Below the pieces are notes generated by a model, which did not search any database, was not told where the DNA came from, and was given only the letters and a program-made list of their open reading frames with translations. Below are positions 16,583-30,544 of a stretch of DNA of 43,583 nucleotides, in pieces. Source of the DNA: Deinococcus sp. Leaf326 (GTDB taxonomy: Bacteria; Deinococcota; Deinococci; Deinococcales; Deinococcaceae); the NCBI RefSeq assembly GCF_001424185.1, contig NZ_LMOM01000076.1, positions 295 to 43,877 on the forward strand. The letters run 5' to 3'. How positions within the stretch are numbered: position 1 is the first letter of the stretch; the number at the start of each line of letters is the position of its first letter. Both the position numbers and the translations under genes were made by a program.

Positions 16583-18222
16583 CACCAGGTGCCCCGCGAA
16601 GGCCGGGGAATACTCACGATGAAGACCGTCTCCCCCTCCATGCGCCGGTATTCGAGCTGACCCTGTAGACCGAAGAGCTGTTGCCGGATCAGGGTCAGTC
16701 CCTGGCCGTGTCCGGGCCCCTTGGTCGTGAATCCGGCGGTCTGCCAGCGCTCCAGCTCAGCCGGGGTCAGGCCGGGGCCGGTGTCGCGCACTTCGAGTTG
16801 CAGGCCTTCGTGATCCTCTCCGAGGAGGACGGAGACGACCGGCTCCGGCCGGCCCTGCACGGCGTCGAAGGCGTTCTCGATCAGGTTGCCCAGTGCGAGC
16901 ACGAGGGCGTCGATCACCGGCTCCGGCCAGGTATCTTCCAGACCACAGGCCTCGTCCAGTCGCAGCTCGGTCCCCAGTTCGCGGGCCCGGGCGAACTTGC
17001 CGACGAGCAGGGCGGCCAGGCGCGGAGGCGCAATGCTGCGGACCCGGTCGCTGATCTCCTGCGCCTCGCCGGATTCGCGCTGAACGATCTGCAGGGCCAG
17101 TTCCGCACGGCCGATCTGGATGAGGCCCGCGATGGTGTGCAGCCGGTTGGTAAATTCGTGTGTCTGGGACCGCAGCAGATTCACGTACTGCCGGGTCTGG
17201 GTCAACTCCTCGGCCAGCCGCATGGCCTCCTCGCGGCGGCGGAACAGGATCAGGTGTTGCTGACTGGGCAGCACCGACCGCGTGACGAGCATGGAGTGCC
17301 CGGCCAGGGTCAGAGGACGGCTGACCAGCGTCTGGTCCGCTGCAGCCCGCAGCAGGGCGTGCAGTTCCGGCCAGAGGGCGGGCAGAGCGGGCAGGGCCGC
17401 CACCTCGTGGACCCGCAGCAGGTCCAGCGCCCGCTGGTTCGCCAGCGTAACCTGCTGCCCCGAAAGCACCAGGACCCCGTCCTCCAGGGCCGTGAGAACC
17501 GCGTGGTGCTGCGAGACCAGACCGGAAATCTGGTCGGGCTCCAGGTCGAACAGGTCGCGCCGGAGCCGGCGGCTCACGATCAGGCTGCTCAGGAGCGCGA
17601 ACAGCAGGCTGAAGCCGTACCACGGCAGCAGGGCGCGCATGACCCCCTGCACGCTGGCCTGTACGGTGGGCAGGCGAAATCCGGTGGAGACCACACCGAT
17701 GATGGTCTGGCCCGGACCCATGACCTCCGCCTTGCCCCAGATGAAGTCCTTGAGCTGCCGGGTGCCGACCTCGACCGGATCGCCACCGCCGAGCACGTCG
17801 TCCGTACTTGAGGAGACACTGATCTTCTGGGCCAGGTCGGCGGGAAAGGGATGGGCATAGCGCATCCCCAGCCTTCCTCCCACCACCAGGAAATCCGCGC
17901 CGATGTCCCGGCTGATGGCCTGCAACAACGGATCGATCTGCAACGGAATCTCGGGCCGCGTGAAATAGGTCTGGACGGTGGGCATGGTGGCGACCGTCCG
18001 CGAGAGCATCAGGGCGCGGTCGCCGTACTCCTGACGGGTACGGCCGGTCAGGGACGTGTACTGCACGGCGCCCAGAACCAGGGTCAGGAAGGTGAAGATC
18101 AGCACCTGGGTCCAGAAGAACCGCTGCCACATGCGCCAGCGCCGCCACCGCGCCGGCGGAATCACCGCGCGCGCCAGCTGAACAGCCTGCTGCGGCTGGA
18201 ACGTCGGGCTAGAAGCGCGCAT
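16582..18222 (-). CDS. CitA/DcuS-type membrane sensor histidine kinase
   Basis: From ATG 18222 the protein has 546 residues: basic cytoplasmic start, TM1 (about 35-53, FFWTQVLIFTFLTLVLGAVQ), a periplasmic sCache/PDC-like sensor (54-193), TM2 (196-216), a cytoplasmic PAS-like region (235-330), a DHp helix with QTHEFTNRLHTIAGLIQ (His355, the CitA/DcuS H-E-F-x-N-x-L-H-T-I signature), and a HATPase (N-box LGNLIENAFDA, G1 VRDTGPGL, G2 GPGHGQGL). All catalytic boxes are intact. It overlaps the upstream binding-protein gene by 14 bases and the regulator gene by an ATGA, so the three are translated in fixed proportion. The coupling suggests that the binding protein presents ligand to the sensor domain. 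Confidence 0.9.
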   Translation of the reverse strand: MRASSPTFQPQQAVQLARAVIPPARWRRWRMWQRFFWTQVLIFTFLTLVLGAVQYTSLTGRTRQEYGDRALMLSRTVATMPTVQTYFTRPEIPLQIDPLLQAISRDIGADFLVVGGRLGMRYAHPFPADLAQKISVSSSTDDVLGGGDPVEVGTRQLKDFIWGKAEVMGPGQTIIGVVSTGFRLPTVQASVQGVMRALLPWYGFSLLFALLSSLIVSRRLRRDLFDLEPDQISGLVSQHHAVLTALEDGVLVLSGQQVTLANQRALDLLRVHEVAALPALPALWPELHALLRAAADQTLVSRPLTLAGHSMLVTRSVLPSQQHLILFRRREEAMRLAEELTQTRQYVNLLRSQTHEFTNRLHTIAGLIQIGRAELALQIVQRESGEAQEISDRVRSIAPPRLAALLVGKFARARELGTELRLDEACGLEDTWPEPVIDALVLALGNLIENAFDAVQGRPEPVVSVLLGEDHEGLQLEVRDTGPGLTPAELERWQTAGFTTKGPGHGQGLTLIRQQLFGLQGQLEYRRMEGETVFIVSIPRPSRGTW

Positions 18223-19507
18223 TGTAGGCCTGAAGAATCTGATCGGCGCGGACCTTGGCGGCATCGAGCGTCTTGTGGACCTCCGCCCCCGCCAGAACAC
18301 GGTCGATGCAGGCCGCCATCACCGCCCGGACCTCGTAGAAGCTGCCGAACAGGGCGCCCTGCGTGGCCAGCGTGGGCTGGGTGTCGCGCAGTTGCCGGAA
18401 CGCGACCGTGTGCGGCTCGCCTGTCCGGAACCAGCCCTGCCGCTTCAGCAGGTCCACGCTGCTCTGGCGCAGGGGATCGTATCCGCTCAGTCTGTGCCAG
18501 GCCGCCAGATTCTGCGTACTGCTCAGGAACAGGGCGAAGTCCTGCGCGGCCTGCGCCGTCCGGGTGGGCAGTTCGCGCGGAATCCACAGGCTGCTGCCCC
18601 CCACGACGACGCCCACGCGGGCGCTTCCGGACGGCACCGGCATCTTTCCGACCTGGACGGAGAACCCAGCCCTGCGCCCGCCTTCCATGACCTGTCCGAT
18701 GCGGGAGGAGGAGGTCAGCAAAAAAGCAGTCTTTCCCTTCAGGAACAGCTCGACGGCGCCCGCATTGTCCTCGTGAACGCCGGTCTGGACGTAGTACCCC
18801 CTGTCGTTCATGCGCTTGAGCCAGCTCAGGGGCCGCTCAATGGCCGCGCTGTTCAGGAAGGTCTGCGTGGCCCGCCGCTGCCGGCCGTTGCCCCCGTCGA
18901 CCCACAGAGCGTCCTGCTGCGCGGCCCACTGCTCGAAGTACCAGGCGTCCACCGGAAAGGTGAGGCACCGCGCCGCCGCCCGGACCTTCCCGAGCTGCTC
19001 GCAGCTGTGTTCAAGTGCCTCCAGCGTGTCCGGCAGCGGCCGCGCCGCTTTACCTGCGCGCCCCAGCAGGTTCAGGTTGGCGTACAGCACGGGAGACGAC
19101 GTGTTGAAAGGCAGGCCGTAGACCTGGGTCCCCACGGTGTAGTACCGCGTGACGGCCGGCCAGTAGTCGCCGAGCTGCTGCACGAGCGCCCGGGGGTAGG
19201 GCCGGAAGAGCATGCTGTCGATGGCGAGCTGAGTACCCGCCTCCGAGATGAGGACCAGGGCGGGCGCCTTGCCGGTGCGGGCGGCGGTGGCGAGCGCCTG
19301 GAAGGTCTCGGGGTAATTGCGGAACGGCACCGGAACGACTACCGTGCCCGGGTGCGTCCGGGCGAATTCGGCCGCCCGTTGCTGCATCCACTCGCGGCGG
19401 GGGGCGTCCGTGAACACGTGCCAGAACTCCACGCGCACCGGCGCAGGAGCGGCGCCGGCCTGTCCCGCGCCGCACAGCAGGGCGAGGAACAGGACAAGGC
19501 GTGTCAT
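18209..19507 (-). CDS. UgpB-like periplasmic binding protein coupled to the kinase
   Basis: From ATG 19507 the 432-residue precursor has a signal peptide (MTRLVLFLALLCGAGQAGA, cleavage after A-G-A) and a mature family-1 solute-binding fold: VRVEFWHVFTDAPRREWMQQ, FRNYPETFQALATAARTGKA, YTVGTQVYGLPFNTSSPVLY, a KGKTAFLLTSSSRIGQV lobe and a SSLWIPRELPTRTAQAAQDF hinge. UgpB-type proteins bind glycerol-3-phosphate or sugars. The ATG at 19564 would only lengthen the N-terminus before the signal peptide. There is no permease in this arm, and the 3' end overlaps the sensor kinase gene, so a sensory rather than transport role is likely, analogous to PgtC in the Salmonella phosphoglycerate system. This is inference. 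Confidence 0.85.
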   Translation of the reverse strand: MTRLVLFLALLCGAGQAGAAPAPVRVEFWHVFTDAPRREWMQQRAAEFARTHPGTVVVPVPFRNYPETFQALATAARTGKAPALVLISEAGTQLAIDSMLFRPYPRALVQQLGDYWPAVTRYYTVGTQVYGLPFNTSSPVLYANLNLLGRAGKAARPLPDTLEALEHSCEQLGKVRAAARCLTFPVDAWYFEQWAAQQDALWVDGGNGRQRRATQTFLNSAAIERPLSWLKRMNDRGYYVQTGVHEDNAGAVELFLKGKTAFLLTSSSRIGQVMEGGRRAGFSVQVGKMPVPSGSARVGVVVGGSSLWIPRELPTRTAQAAQDFALFLSSTQNLAAWHRLSGYDPLRQSSVDLLKRQGWFRTGEPHTVAFRQLRDTQPTLATQGALFGSFYEVRAVMAACIDRVLAGAEVHKTLDAAKVRADQILQAYNARF

Positions 19508-19579
19508 CTGTCCGGAGAACGGAAGCAGTGACCGCGCAGACCTGCTGAAACAACCGATTTTCACGACTGTGTTCAGTCT

Positions 19580-19614
19580 AGACGCGGCCGCCAGATTTCA
19601 CAGGGGCCGCGTCT
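19580..19614. promoter_or_regulatory. GC-rich inverted repeat between the sensing and transport arms
   Basis: AGACGCGGCC (19580-19589) and GGCCGCGTCT (19605-19614) are perfect 10-base inverted arms with a 15-base spacer; GTTCA/TGAAC outside extends the symmetry with a small offset. A related GAGTCGCGGCC sequence occurs at about 19634. The location between the divergent genes at 19507 and 19780 suits a response-regulator operator. The alternative is a transcript hairpin. Confidence 0.5.
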
Positions 19615-19779
19615 GAACTCAATGAACCAAAGCTTGAGTCGCGGCCGGGTGGTCTGCACACTCGTGGAGCAGCACAATTCGTCTCTTTGCCGCCGGGCCG
19701 TCCGCAGGGACCGTCCATGCCTGTGGCGGCGTCACGCGCCGTGGGGACCGTGCCCCCCACTGCTCTTCTGGAGGATGTC

Positions 19780-20790
19780 ATGAACCGAACGTTCAGTCTG
19801 GCCCTGTTGCTCTCGATGACCACCGCTTCTGCCCAGAGCAGTCTCACTTTCGTCTGCGGCGCCCAGGCCGACTGGTGTCAGGCGGTCGCCAACGCCTACA
19901 AGAAGGAGACGGGCGGCGAGGCCAAATTCCTGCGCCTGTCGGCCGGCGAATCGCTCGCGCGGCTCCGGGCGGAAAAGGCCAACCCCAGCTTCGACGTGCT
20001 GTTCGGCGGCACGGGCGACGTGCACGAGGCGGGGACCAGGGAAAAACTCCTGACGTACTACAAGCCCAAAGCCTGGAACGACCTGTACCCTTCCCTTCGC
20101 CAGCAGGTCAAGAACGCCTACGTTCCCCTCTATACCGGCGCCCTGGGCTTCGCGGTGAACGACACGGTACTCAAGCGCCGCAACCTGCCGGTGCCCGCCG
20201 ACTGGACCGACCTGGGCGATCCCCGGTACAAGGGCCTGGTCGCCATGCCCAACCCCAACACCTCGGGCACCGCCTACACCATGATCACCACCCTCATCCA
20301 GATCTACGGCGAAAAAGCGGCCTTCGATCTGCTGAAAAAGATCCACAACAACGTCCCGCGCAACGGCTACACCCGGCCGGGCAGCGGCGCGGCGTTCCTG
20401 GCCGCGCGCGGTGAGGTAGCCATAGGGGTCACGTTCATGCACGACGCCGTGGCCCAGAACGTGCGCGGATTTCCGGTACGCGCCGTCGCTCCAAAATCGG
20501 GAACCGGCACCGAGATCGGCGGCGTGAGCCTCGTGACGGGCGCGCCCAACGCCGAGGCGGCCAAGCAGTTCATCGACTTCGTGCTGAAGCCGGAGACGCA
20601 GAAGCTCGCGGCGACGGTCGAGTCCTTCCAGATCCAGTCGAACAGCAAGACGCCGGTCGCCGCCGCCGCGCCCAACCTGAGCAAGATCAAGCTCATCGAC
20701 TACGACTTTGCCAAGTGGGGTGACACCGCGACCCGCGCTCGCCTGATCTCCACATGGACCAAGGAGGTGTTCCCATTACCACGGCGGTAG
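19780..20790 (+). CDS. AfuA-like ABC transporter substrate-binding protein
   Basis: From ATG 19780 (GGAGG a few bases upstream) the 336-residue precursor has a signal peptide (about 1-18, cut before QSSLTFVCGA). The fold is the iron/phosphate-anion type used by AfuA and FbpA. It shows NPSFDVLFGGTGDVH, FAVNDTVLKRRNLPVPADWT, AMPNPNTSGTAYTMITTLIQ, the H221-D222 pair in VTFMHDAV, and E245 in GTGTEIGGVS. In AfuA, which binds hexose-6-phosphates, a His-Asp pair and a Glu 23 residues later contact the sugar; the same spacing occurs here (recalled, not checked). The Tyr pair of ferric-ion binders is not apparent, so a phosphorylated sugar is a better guess than iron. It is the first gene of the importer operon. 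Confidence 0.85.
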   Translation: MNRTFSLALLLSMTTASAQSSLTFVCGAQADWCQAVANAYKKETGGEAKFLRLSAGESLARLRAEKANPSFDVLFGGTGDVHEAGTREKLLTYYKPKAWNDLYPSLRQQVKNAYVPLYTGALGFAVNDTVLKRRNLPVPADWTDLGDPRYKGLVAMPNPNTSGTAYTMITTLIQIYGEKAAFDLLKKIHNNVPRNGYTRPGSGAAFLAARGEVAIGVTFMHDAVAQNVRGFPVRAVAPKSGTGTEIGGVSLVTGAPNAEAAKQFIDFVLKPETQKLAATVESFQIQSNSKTPVAAAAPNLSKIKLIDYDFAKWGDTATRARLISTWTKEVFPLPRR

Positions 20791-23134
20791 GTCCGTCCCT
20801 GAACCCGGCGCGCGGGGTGGGCGGCGTCCAGTGGGGGCAACTGCTCTGGCCCCTGCTGGGGCTGCTGGCCTTCGTCTTCCTGCCCTGGCTGCGGCCCAGC
20901 CGGGCATTCCTGGCGGGCGGCGACAGCGCGCTCCAGACCCTGGGCGCGTCGCCCGTGCTCTGGATTCCGCTCCTGACCCTGGCGGGCACGCTGGCACTCA
21001 GCTTCCTGCCCAGGCGGGCGCGGGCGTGGCCCACCCTCGCGCTCGGCCTGGTCGGCTTCGTGGTCACGGCCTTCTTTATCGTCTCGGTCAACAAGCCCGC
21101 CGACCTGGGGGCCGTGCTGACCTCGCTGGCCCTGCTGTCCATCACGGGCATGGCGCTGTCGGATACAGGGGTCATCAAGGCGGACCGCTTCATCGCCAGC
21201 GCCACGCTCTGGGTGGGCCTGTTTCTCATCCTGTTCGTGATGTTCCCGCTCTTCAAGGTGTTGCGCAACGCGTTCGGTGAGTCGGGCTTCAGCCTTGAGG
21301 CCTTCCGCAGCGTCCTGAGTTCGCCGGCTTTCTTCGTGCTGGAAAACACCACAACCCCCCGCAGCGAGACCCTGCTCGTACAGGTCCTGACGGGCATCGG
21401 CGGCGTGGCCGGGCTGGCCTGGTCGCTCTGGAAACGCTACGCCCTGTGGCCCCTGCTGCGCACCACCGTGCTGGCGGCGCTCGGTACCGCCGTGTGCGCG
21501 GCCGTCCTGTTCGGCTTCGGGGCGCTGCGTAACAGCCTGCTCCTGTCAGTCAGCGTGGCCACGGCCTCAACCGCCCTGGCCTTCGCGTTCGCGCTCCTGG
21601 GTACCCGCAGCACCGCTGCGTTTGGCCCCTACCTGTTCCTGCCGCTGGGGCTGGCCGGGTACGCTACAGGATCACTGCTGTCCAGCACGCCTGAAACCCA
21701 GGGATTCGGCCTGTTGTTCAAGGGCCTGGGGGTCCTGGCAGGCCTGGGGCTGGCGTGGTGGATGACCCGCAGACGGACCACGGCTGCCCGGCTCCTGAAC
21801 GTCTTTTCCCTGCTGCCGATCATCACGCCGCCCTTCGTGATCGGATTTTCGCTCATCTTCCTGCTGGGCCGCCAGGGCCTGATCACCAAGGGCCTGTTCG
21901 GTCTCGACACCGACGCCCTGCTGGGGCCGCTCGGCGTGGGCATCGCCCAGACACTCGCCTATACGCCTATCGCCTATCTGGTCCTGGTCGGGGTCGTTCG
22001 GAGCCTGAACGGCACGTTGGAAGAAGCAGCCGTGACCCTCGGCGCGAGCCGCGGGCAGGTCCTGCGCACCGTGATCTGGCCGCTGGTCCGCCCCGGCCTC
22101 GCCAACGCCTTTTTGCTCACCGTCATCGAGAGCCTCGCCGACTTCGGCAATCCCTTCGTGATGGGCGGCTCGTTTCTGTCCACCGAGGTGTACTTCGCGG
22201 TGGAATTCAACCCCAGCGAGGCTTCGGTGTACGGCACGGTCCTGCTGGCCCTGAGCATCACGGCGTTCCTCGTGCAGCAGGCCTGGCTGGGCCGCACCAA
22301 CTTCACAACGGTGACCGGTAAGCCGCTCCAGAGCACCCTCACCCCGCTGCCCCCGGTGCTCGAACGCGCCCTGCTGCTCGTGTTCATGGTCTGGGTGCTG
22401 TTCGTCGGCGCGGTCTACGGCAGCATGCTGTTCGGCGCGCTCGTCAAACTCTGGGGCTTCAACAACACGTTCACGCTGGAGCACCTGCGCAACCTCTCGA
22501 CCGGCTCGATGGACGTGTTCCTCAACACCCTCAAGATCGCCTTCATCAGCGCAGTTCCCGTCCTGATGCTCAGTGTCGTGATCGCCTTCCTGATCACCCG
22601 GCAGAAATTCTTTGGGCGCGGCTTTATCGAACTCGGCTCGCTGCTGTCGTTCGCGGTACCGGGCACCGTCATCGGTATCGGTTACGTTCTGGCGCTCAAC
22701 AGCGGGTTCGGGTACATGACCAGCACCATGCTGATCCTGGTGATCGCATTCGTGTTCCGCAACATGCCTGTCGGGATTCGCAGCGCGGTCGCCAACCTGC
22801 GCCAGATCGACCCCTCGCTGGAGGAGGCGAGCACCACCCTGCGCGCCAGCAGCGTCACGACCCTCTGGCGGGTGGTCATGCCCCTGATCCGCCCGGCGCT
22901 GATCTCGGCCGTAGTGTTCGCGTTCGTCCGCTCGATGACGGCCATCTCGCAGATCATCTTCCTGATCTCGCCGGACCACAAGGTCGTGACCAGCGAAGTG
23001 CTGAGCATGGTGGAACGTGGCCAGCTCGGGGACGCGGCCGCCCTCTCTGCCCTCCTGGTCATCACGCTGGCGGTGGTCATCACCCTGATGAACCTCGCGG
23101 TGAACCGGTGGGGCACCAATTCCAGGGGAACCTC

Positions 23135-23138
<4 letters not shown>
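20754..23138 (+). CDS. fused two-domain ABC permease (AfuB-like)
   Basis: A 794-residue membrane protein with about a dozen hydrophobic segments. It contains two BPD_transp_1 modules fused in tandem, each with an EAA loop: LEEAAVTLGASRGQVLRTVI at about 421 and LEEASTTLRASSVTTLWRVV at about 688. A single chain thus forms both halves of the membrane channel, as in AfuB. The start is uncertain. ATG 20754 overlaps the binding-protein gene by 37 bases and has no good ribosome site. By contrast AAGGAGG (20761-20767) is ideally placed 7 bases before an ATT at 20775 in the same frame, so a rare ATT start is conceivable. The 3' end overlaps the ATPase gene by ATGA. Confidence 0.85.
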
Positions 23139-24199
<1,061 letters not shown>

Positions 24200-24210
24200 A
24201 GGAGTTCTCC

Positions 24211-24795
24211 ATGCGTACTGTTCTCATGACCACTGTCCTGCTGCTTGGCGCAGCCAGCGCCCAGATGACGATCTTCCAGATCCCTGCCCTGCCCCCGGTC
24301 AGTGCTCAGCCGGCTGTCTCGACCCCGGCACCCACACCCCCGGCGCCCACGGCAGCTCAGGCACCGATCACTCAGATGCCGGTCGCCAAGGTCGAGCTTC
24401 AGGATGTCGAGGTCACTGCTCCCGCCAGCACGGGGACCACGCCCACGGTCGCCAGCGACGATGTCGGAGAGGTGATCGTCCCGGTGCTCGCCACGGACAA
24501 GGACGGCAATCCTGTGGCCGGAGTCGAAGTCGGCTGGACGGTCAAAAACATGGGGAAGGCGCCCCTCTACGTCATCTCCAGCGAGTCGGCGGGCGCCAGT
24601 CAGAACGTCGCCGCCACCCTTGAGCCGGGGGCCACCGGAACATACACGACCGTGACCGGGCCGGACGGCCTGACCTCACTGCTGCTGAATGCCACCGCCA
24701 GTACCGCTGCCCTGATTCAGCCCGTGACTTCTCTCGGTGAAGTCAAGAACCTGCGCAGCGCGGTCCAGAGCGTCGACTGGCTCGGCACCCAGTAG
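24211..24795 (+). CDS. small secreted protein with an Ig-like domain
   Basis: A 194-residue precursor with signal peptide (MRTVLMTTVLLLGAASA, cut before QMTIFQ), a Pro/Ala/Thr-rich linker (about 25-80) and a beta-rich C-terminal part: EVIVPVLATDKDGNPVAGVE, VGWTVKNMGKAPLYVIS and EPGATGTYTTVTGPDGLTS resemble a bacterial Ig-like (invasin/Big-type) domain. AAAGGAG at 24198-24204 overlaps the ATPase stop, 12 bases upstream, so it is the last gene of the importer operon. Its role is unknown; as an extracytoplasmic protein it may help display or retain the transported substrate. A strong terminator hairpin follows at 24910. Confidence 0.75.
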   Translation: MRTVLMTTVLLLGAASAQMTIFQIPALPPVSAQPAVSTPAPTPPAPTAAQAPITQMPVAKVELQDVEVTAPASTGTTPTVASDDVGEVIVPVLATDKDGNPVAGVEVGWTVKNMGKAPLYVISSESAGASQNVAATLEPGATGTYTTVTGPDGLTSLLLNATASTAALIQPVTSLGEVKNLRSAVQSVDWLGTQ

Positions 24796-24909
24796 GCGAC
24801 CGCGAGAAGGGGCCCGGCACGGGCAGGTTGAAAAGTGGGGACGGAGCGCGCCGAACCTGAATGATGTGCCCACGGTATGGCCAGAAGCATCTCCAGTCTT
24901 CTCAAACGG

Positions 24910-24935
24910 AAAGCGCCCCTTTAAAGGGGCGCTTT
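24910..24935. terminator. Rho-independent, probably bidirectional terminator
   Basis: AAAGCGCCCC and GGGGCGCTTT form a 10-bp stem around TTTAAA; the 26-base block is fully palindromic. T-rich sequence (CTTTC, TTTCTTTTG) follows on the plus strand, and the minus strand has an A-tract-derived T-run on its side. It lies between the importer operon and the end of the convergent cobalamin operon, so it can serve both. Confidence 0.8.
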
Positions 24936-25063
24936 CGTCTTTCTTTTGCCGGAGCTTGGCTCTTGGTCTCCGTTTTGCGCGTGGTTGAATGCCGGCCATG
25001 ACTCACTCCATCCCGCCCTCCACGGTCCTTCAGGAACCGCAGCCGGCTTTCTTCCTACCGCGG

Positions 25064-26427
<1,364 letters not shown>

Positions 26428-26431
<4 letters not shown>

Positions 26432-28134
26432 GCGGGCTCCAGGGTCTGCAACCGGGCGCCCAGCACCCCGGCGAGTTGTGCGGCGCGGCCCAGACGCACC
26501 CGGCCGGCCTCGGTATCCACGACCAACGTCGGCAGGCCCCGCAGCCGCTCGGCGGCATGCAGCGCATCCGCCCAGGCGTCGGACCCCGGAGAGAGCGGCA
26601 CGTTGGCCCGCCCGTCGGTGAGCAGCACGAGTTCGGCGCCGCGCACCCCGGCCAGCAATTCGGCGGTGAGGACCAGCGCGTGGGCCAGCGGCGTGCGCCC
26701 CCCGGTCGGCGCGGCGCGCACGGCCGCCTCGGCCTCGGCGGCGTCGGTCGTCCAATTGAGCAGCGTGACAGCTCCAGTCCCCCGGAAGGTCACGAGGGCC
26801 ACCCGGTCGCGCCCGCCCTGACTGGACAGCGCGTCCAGCAGCGCCCCCTTGAGTGCGCCCATCCGCCCCGAGACGCCTACGCTGCCGCTCGCATCAGCCA
26901 CGAACAGGACGCGGCGGCCGCCCTCCTCGGTGGGCACAGGCGTGCGGAAGTCGTCGCGGGTGGGCACGGCGGCTCCCCGGCCCAGCGCCGCGCGCAGCGT
27001 CGCGGGCACGTCCAGGCGCGTGGCCTGCGGGTCGGGCACGCTGCGGGGAGCCGGAAGGCGGGGTGCACCGGCCTCTCCCCTGCCCGGCGTGAAGGCCTGC
27101 AACGCCAGCGGCGCGGCGGGCGCACTCGGCGCGAAGATGTCCTCCGGGGGGGGACCGCCCGCGTCCGGTGGAGGAGGTGTATCCGGCTGCTGTTCGGGCG
27201 GAGCCACCGGCGGGGGGAGCGGGGGCTCGGGAGGCGGCGACCCGGACGGTGGGGGCGGCAGTCGGGGATCGCGGCGGTGATTCAGGACCAGGGGGGCCAC
27301 GCGGCGCAGGTCGGCCTCCGTCGCCTCGGCGCGGCCGTCAAGAGCGGCGCAGGCGCGGGCGGCGCGGTGCAGCACGAGGTCGGCGCGCAGGCTGCGGACG
27401 CCGGCCTCGCTGCTCAGGGTGGTGATGGTCTCCAGCAGAGCGTCGGGCAATGTGACCTGCGGCAGCAGGCGGCGCGCCGCCGCGAGTCGGCCGGCCAGCG
27501 CGGCCTGCTCGGCGTGCCAGTGAGCCCCGAACGCCGGCGCATCGGCCTCGAAGGCCATACGGCGGCGGATGATCTCGGCGCGCTCGGCGGGGACCTGGGG
27601 CGCCGAGACGTCCACGCACAGGCCGAAGCGGTCGAGAAACTGGGGCCGCAGTCCTCCCTCCTCGGGGTTCATGCTGCCGATGAGGGCTAGGCGGGCCGGA
27701 GCCTCAGCATTGAGGGAGTCGCGCTGCACCCGCACCACCCCGAGGGCAGCGGCGTCGAGCAGCACGTCGACCAGATGGTCCGGAAGGAGATTGACTTCGT
27801 CGATATACAGCAGCCCGCCGTCGGCCTGGGCGAGCAGTCCGGGCCTGAGCCTCACCTCGCCCCGCAGCGCCGCGTCGAGGTCCAGCGTGCCCACCACGCG
27901 GTCCTCGGTCGCGCCCAGGGGGAGGTTGACGAAGGGCGCACTCAGGCCGTCCGGCCCCGTCGGTAGCAGCTCGGCCAGCCCGCGCGCCGCCGTACTCTTG
28001 GCCGCCCCCCGGTCCCCCCGGATGAGCAGGCCGCCGATGGCCGGAGCCACCCCCAGCAGCGACAGGGCGAAGAGCAGTTCGGGCTGGTGGGCGACGGCGG
28101 CCAGGGGGTAGGTCGGAGGGGAACCAGGAGTCAT
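26428..28134 (-). CDS. ChlI-ChlD fusion (Mg-chelatase-like subunits for CobN)
   Basis: The 568-residue protein combines a AAA+ domain of ChlI type (Walker [10 protein letters not shown] 40-48, Walker [13 protein letters not shown] about 107-117, [20 protein letters not shown] with the sensor Arg), a proline-rich linker (about 290-335) and a VWA domain (MIDAS DASGS at 414-418, [22 protein letters not shown]). Such ChlID fusions provide the motor and scaffold to CobN in organisms without CobST. The substrate would be hydrogenobyrinic acid a,c-diamide plus cobalt. The gene overlaps the methyltransferase by ATGA and the cobB gene by ATGA. Both the ATP and MIDAS motifs are intact. Confidence 0.9.
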
Positions 28135-28915
28135 GCATCCTCCCAGCGGACATGCAGCACGTGGACATCGAAAGTCCAGCGGTAGCGCCAGCCTTCGTCC
28201 CCGGAAGTCAGGTGGGGGCGCAGAACCTCCAGCGCCTCGGCGTCCGGCAGGGGCAGCCGGGCCTGGGCGAGCAGCGCAGCCGTATCGGGGAAGGTCAGCT
28301 CGCGCATCTCGGTGATCTGGAGATGCTCGTGAGGCAGGTCCAGCGCGTGTAGGGCACGGCGCAGGCCCGTGGCCCGCTGCGGCCGGGGCTGCCCGGCCAG
28401 CGAGCGGCGCAGGGTGACGTGAGGACTGCCCAGGCCATCGTCCTCCAGCAGAAAGAGATCGCGGCGGGCGAGGCGGCGCAGCCCCATCAGTGCGCCGCGC
28501 AGATCGGGCAGGTACGCCAGCGACCACGCGGCAAGCACGGCGTCGTGGGGGGGCAGACCAGGGTCGTGTAGGGCATCCGCGAGTTCCTGGCAGCGCAGCA
28601 CCAGATGTGCGGGCGGCCCCTTGCTACGTAGCACCGCGAGCATGTCGGGCGAATGGTCCAGCGCCGTGACCTGCCGCACTGCCTCCGCCAGAGGCAGGGT
28701 CAGGCGGCCGGTGCCCGCGCCCACGTCCAGTAGAGAAGCCAACCCGGCCAGGCGCTCACGCAGCCACGCCGCCATATTCGGAAGCTCGGGCTGGCCCGCG
28801 TCGTACTTCGCGGCCTGGGCGTGCCAGAAGGCCCGGTCACGTTCCGGCTGCCAGCGCCCCGAGCGCACGGCGAGCACCTGCTCGCGCCACTCGTCGAAAA
28901 TGTCGGCCTGAACCG

Positions 28916-28919
<4 letters not shown>
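28131..28919 (-). CDS. class I SAM-dependent methyltransferase
   Basis: The 262-residue protein has the motif [20 protein letters not shown] (about 63-75), acidic [13 protein letters not shown] (motif II) and a [13 protein letters not shown] segment in motif III position, giving a Methyltransf_11/25-like core, plus an N-terminal helix [20 protein letters not shown]. It is not one of the recognisable corrin methyltransferases (CobI, CobJ, CobL types have different signatures), so its substrate is unknown. It lies inside the cob operon with ATGA overlaps on both sides, implying co-translation with CobN and ChlID. A role in the corrin pathway is inferred from position only. Confidence 0.8.
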
Positions 28920-30481
<1,562 letters not shown>

Positions 30482-30544
30482 AGGACATCCAGAAGAACCG
30501 GCGCGGGGCCAGGGTCGCCGCCGCGCCGTCAGGGGAAGAGAAGC

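Noticed and set aside
15737..16660. 307-residue plus-strand frame
   Set aside because: Opposite the response regulator, whose receiver and HTH motifs are clear.
16757..18148. 463-residue minus-strand frame
   Set aside because: Shadow frame of the CitA-type kinase; Gly/Ala/Arg/Pro-rich without motifs.
21672..22979. 435-residue minus-strand frame opposite the permease
   Set aside because: Gln/Arg/His/Asp-rich antisense of a membrane protein. The plus strand carries clear permease motifs.
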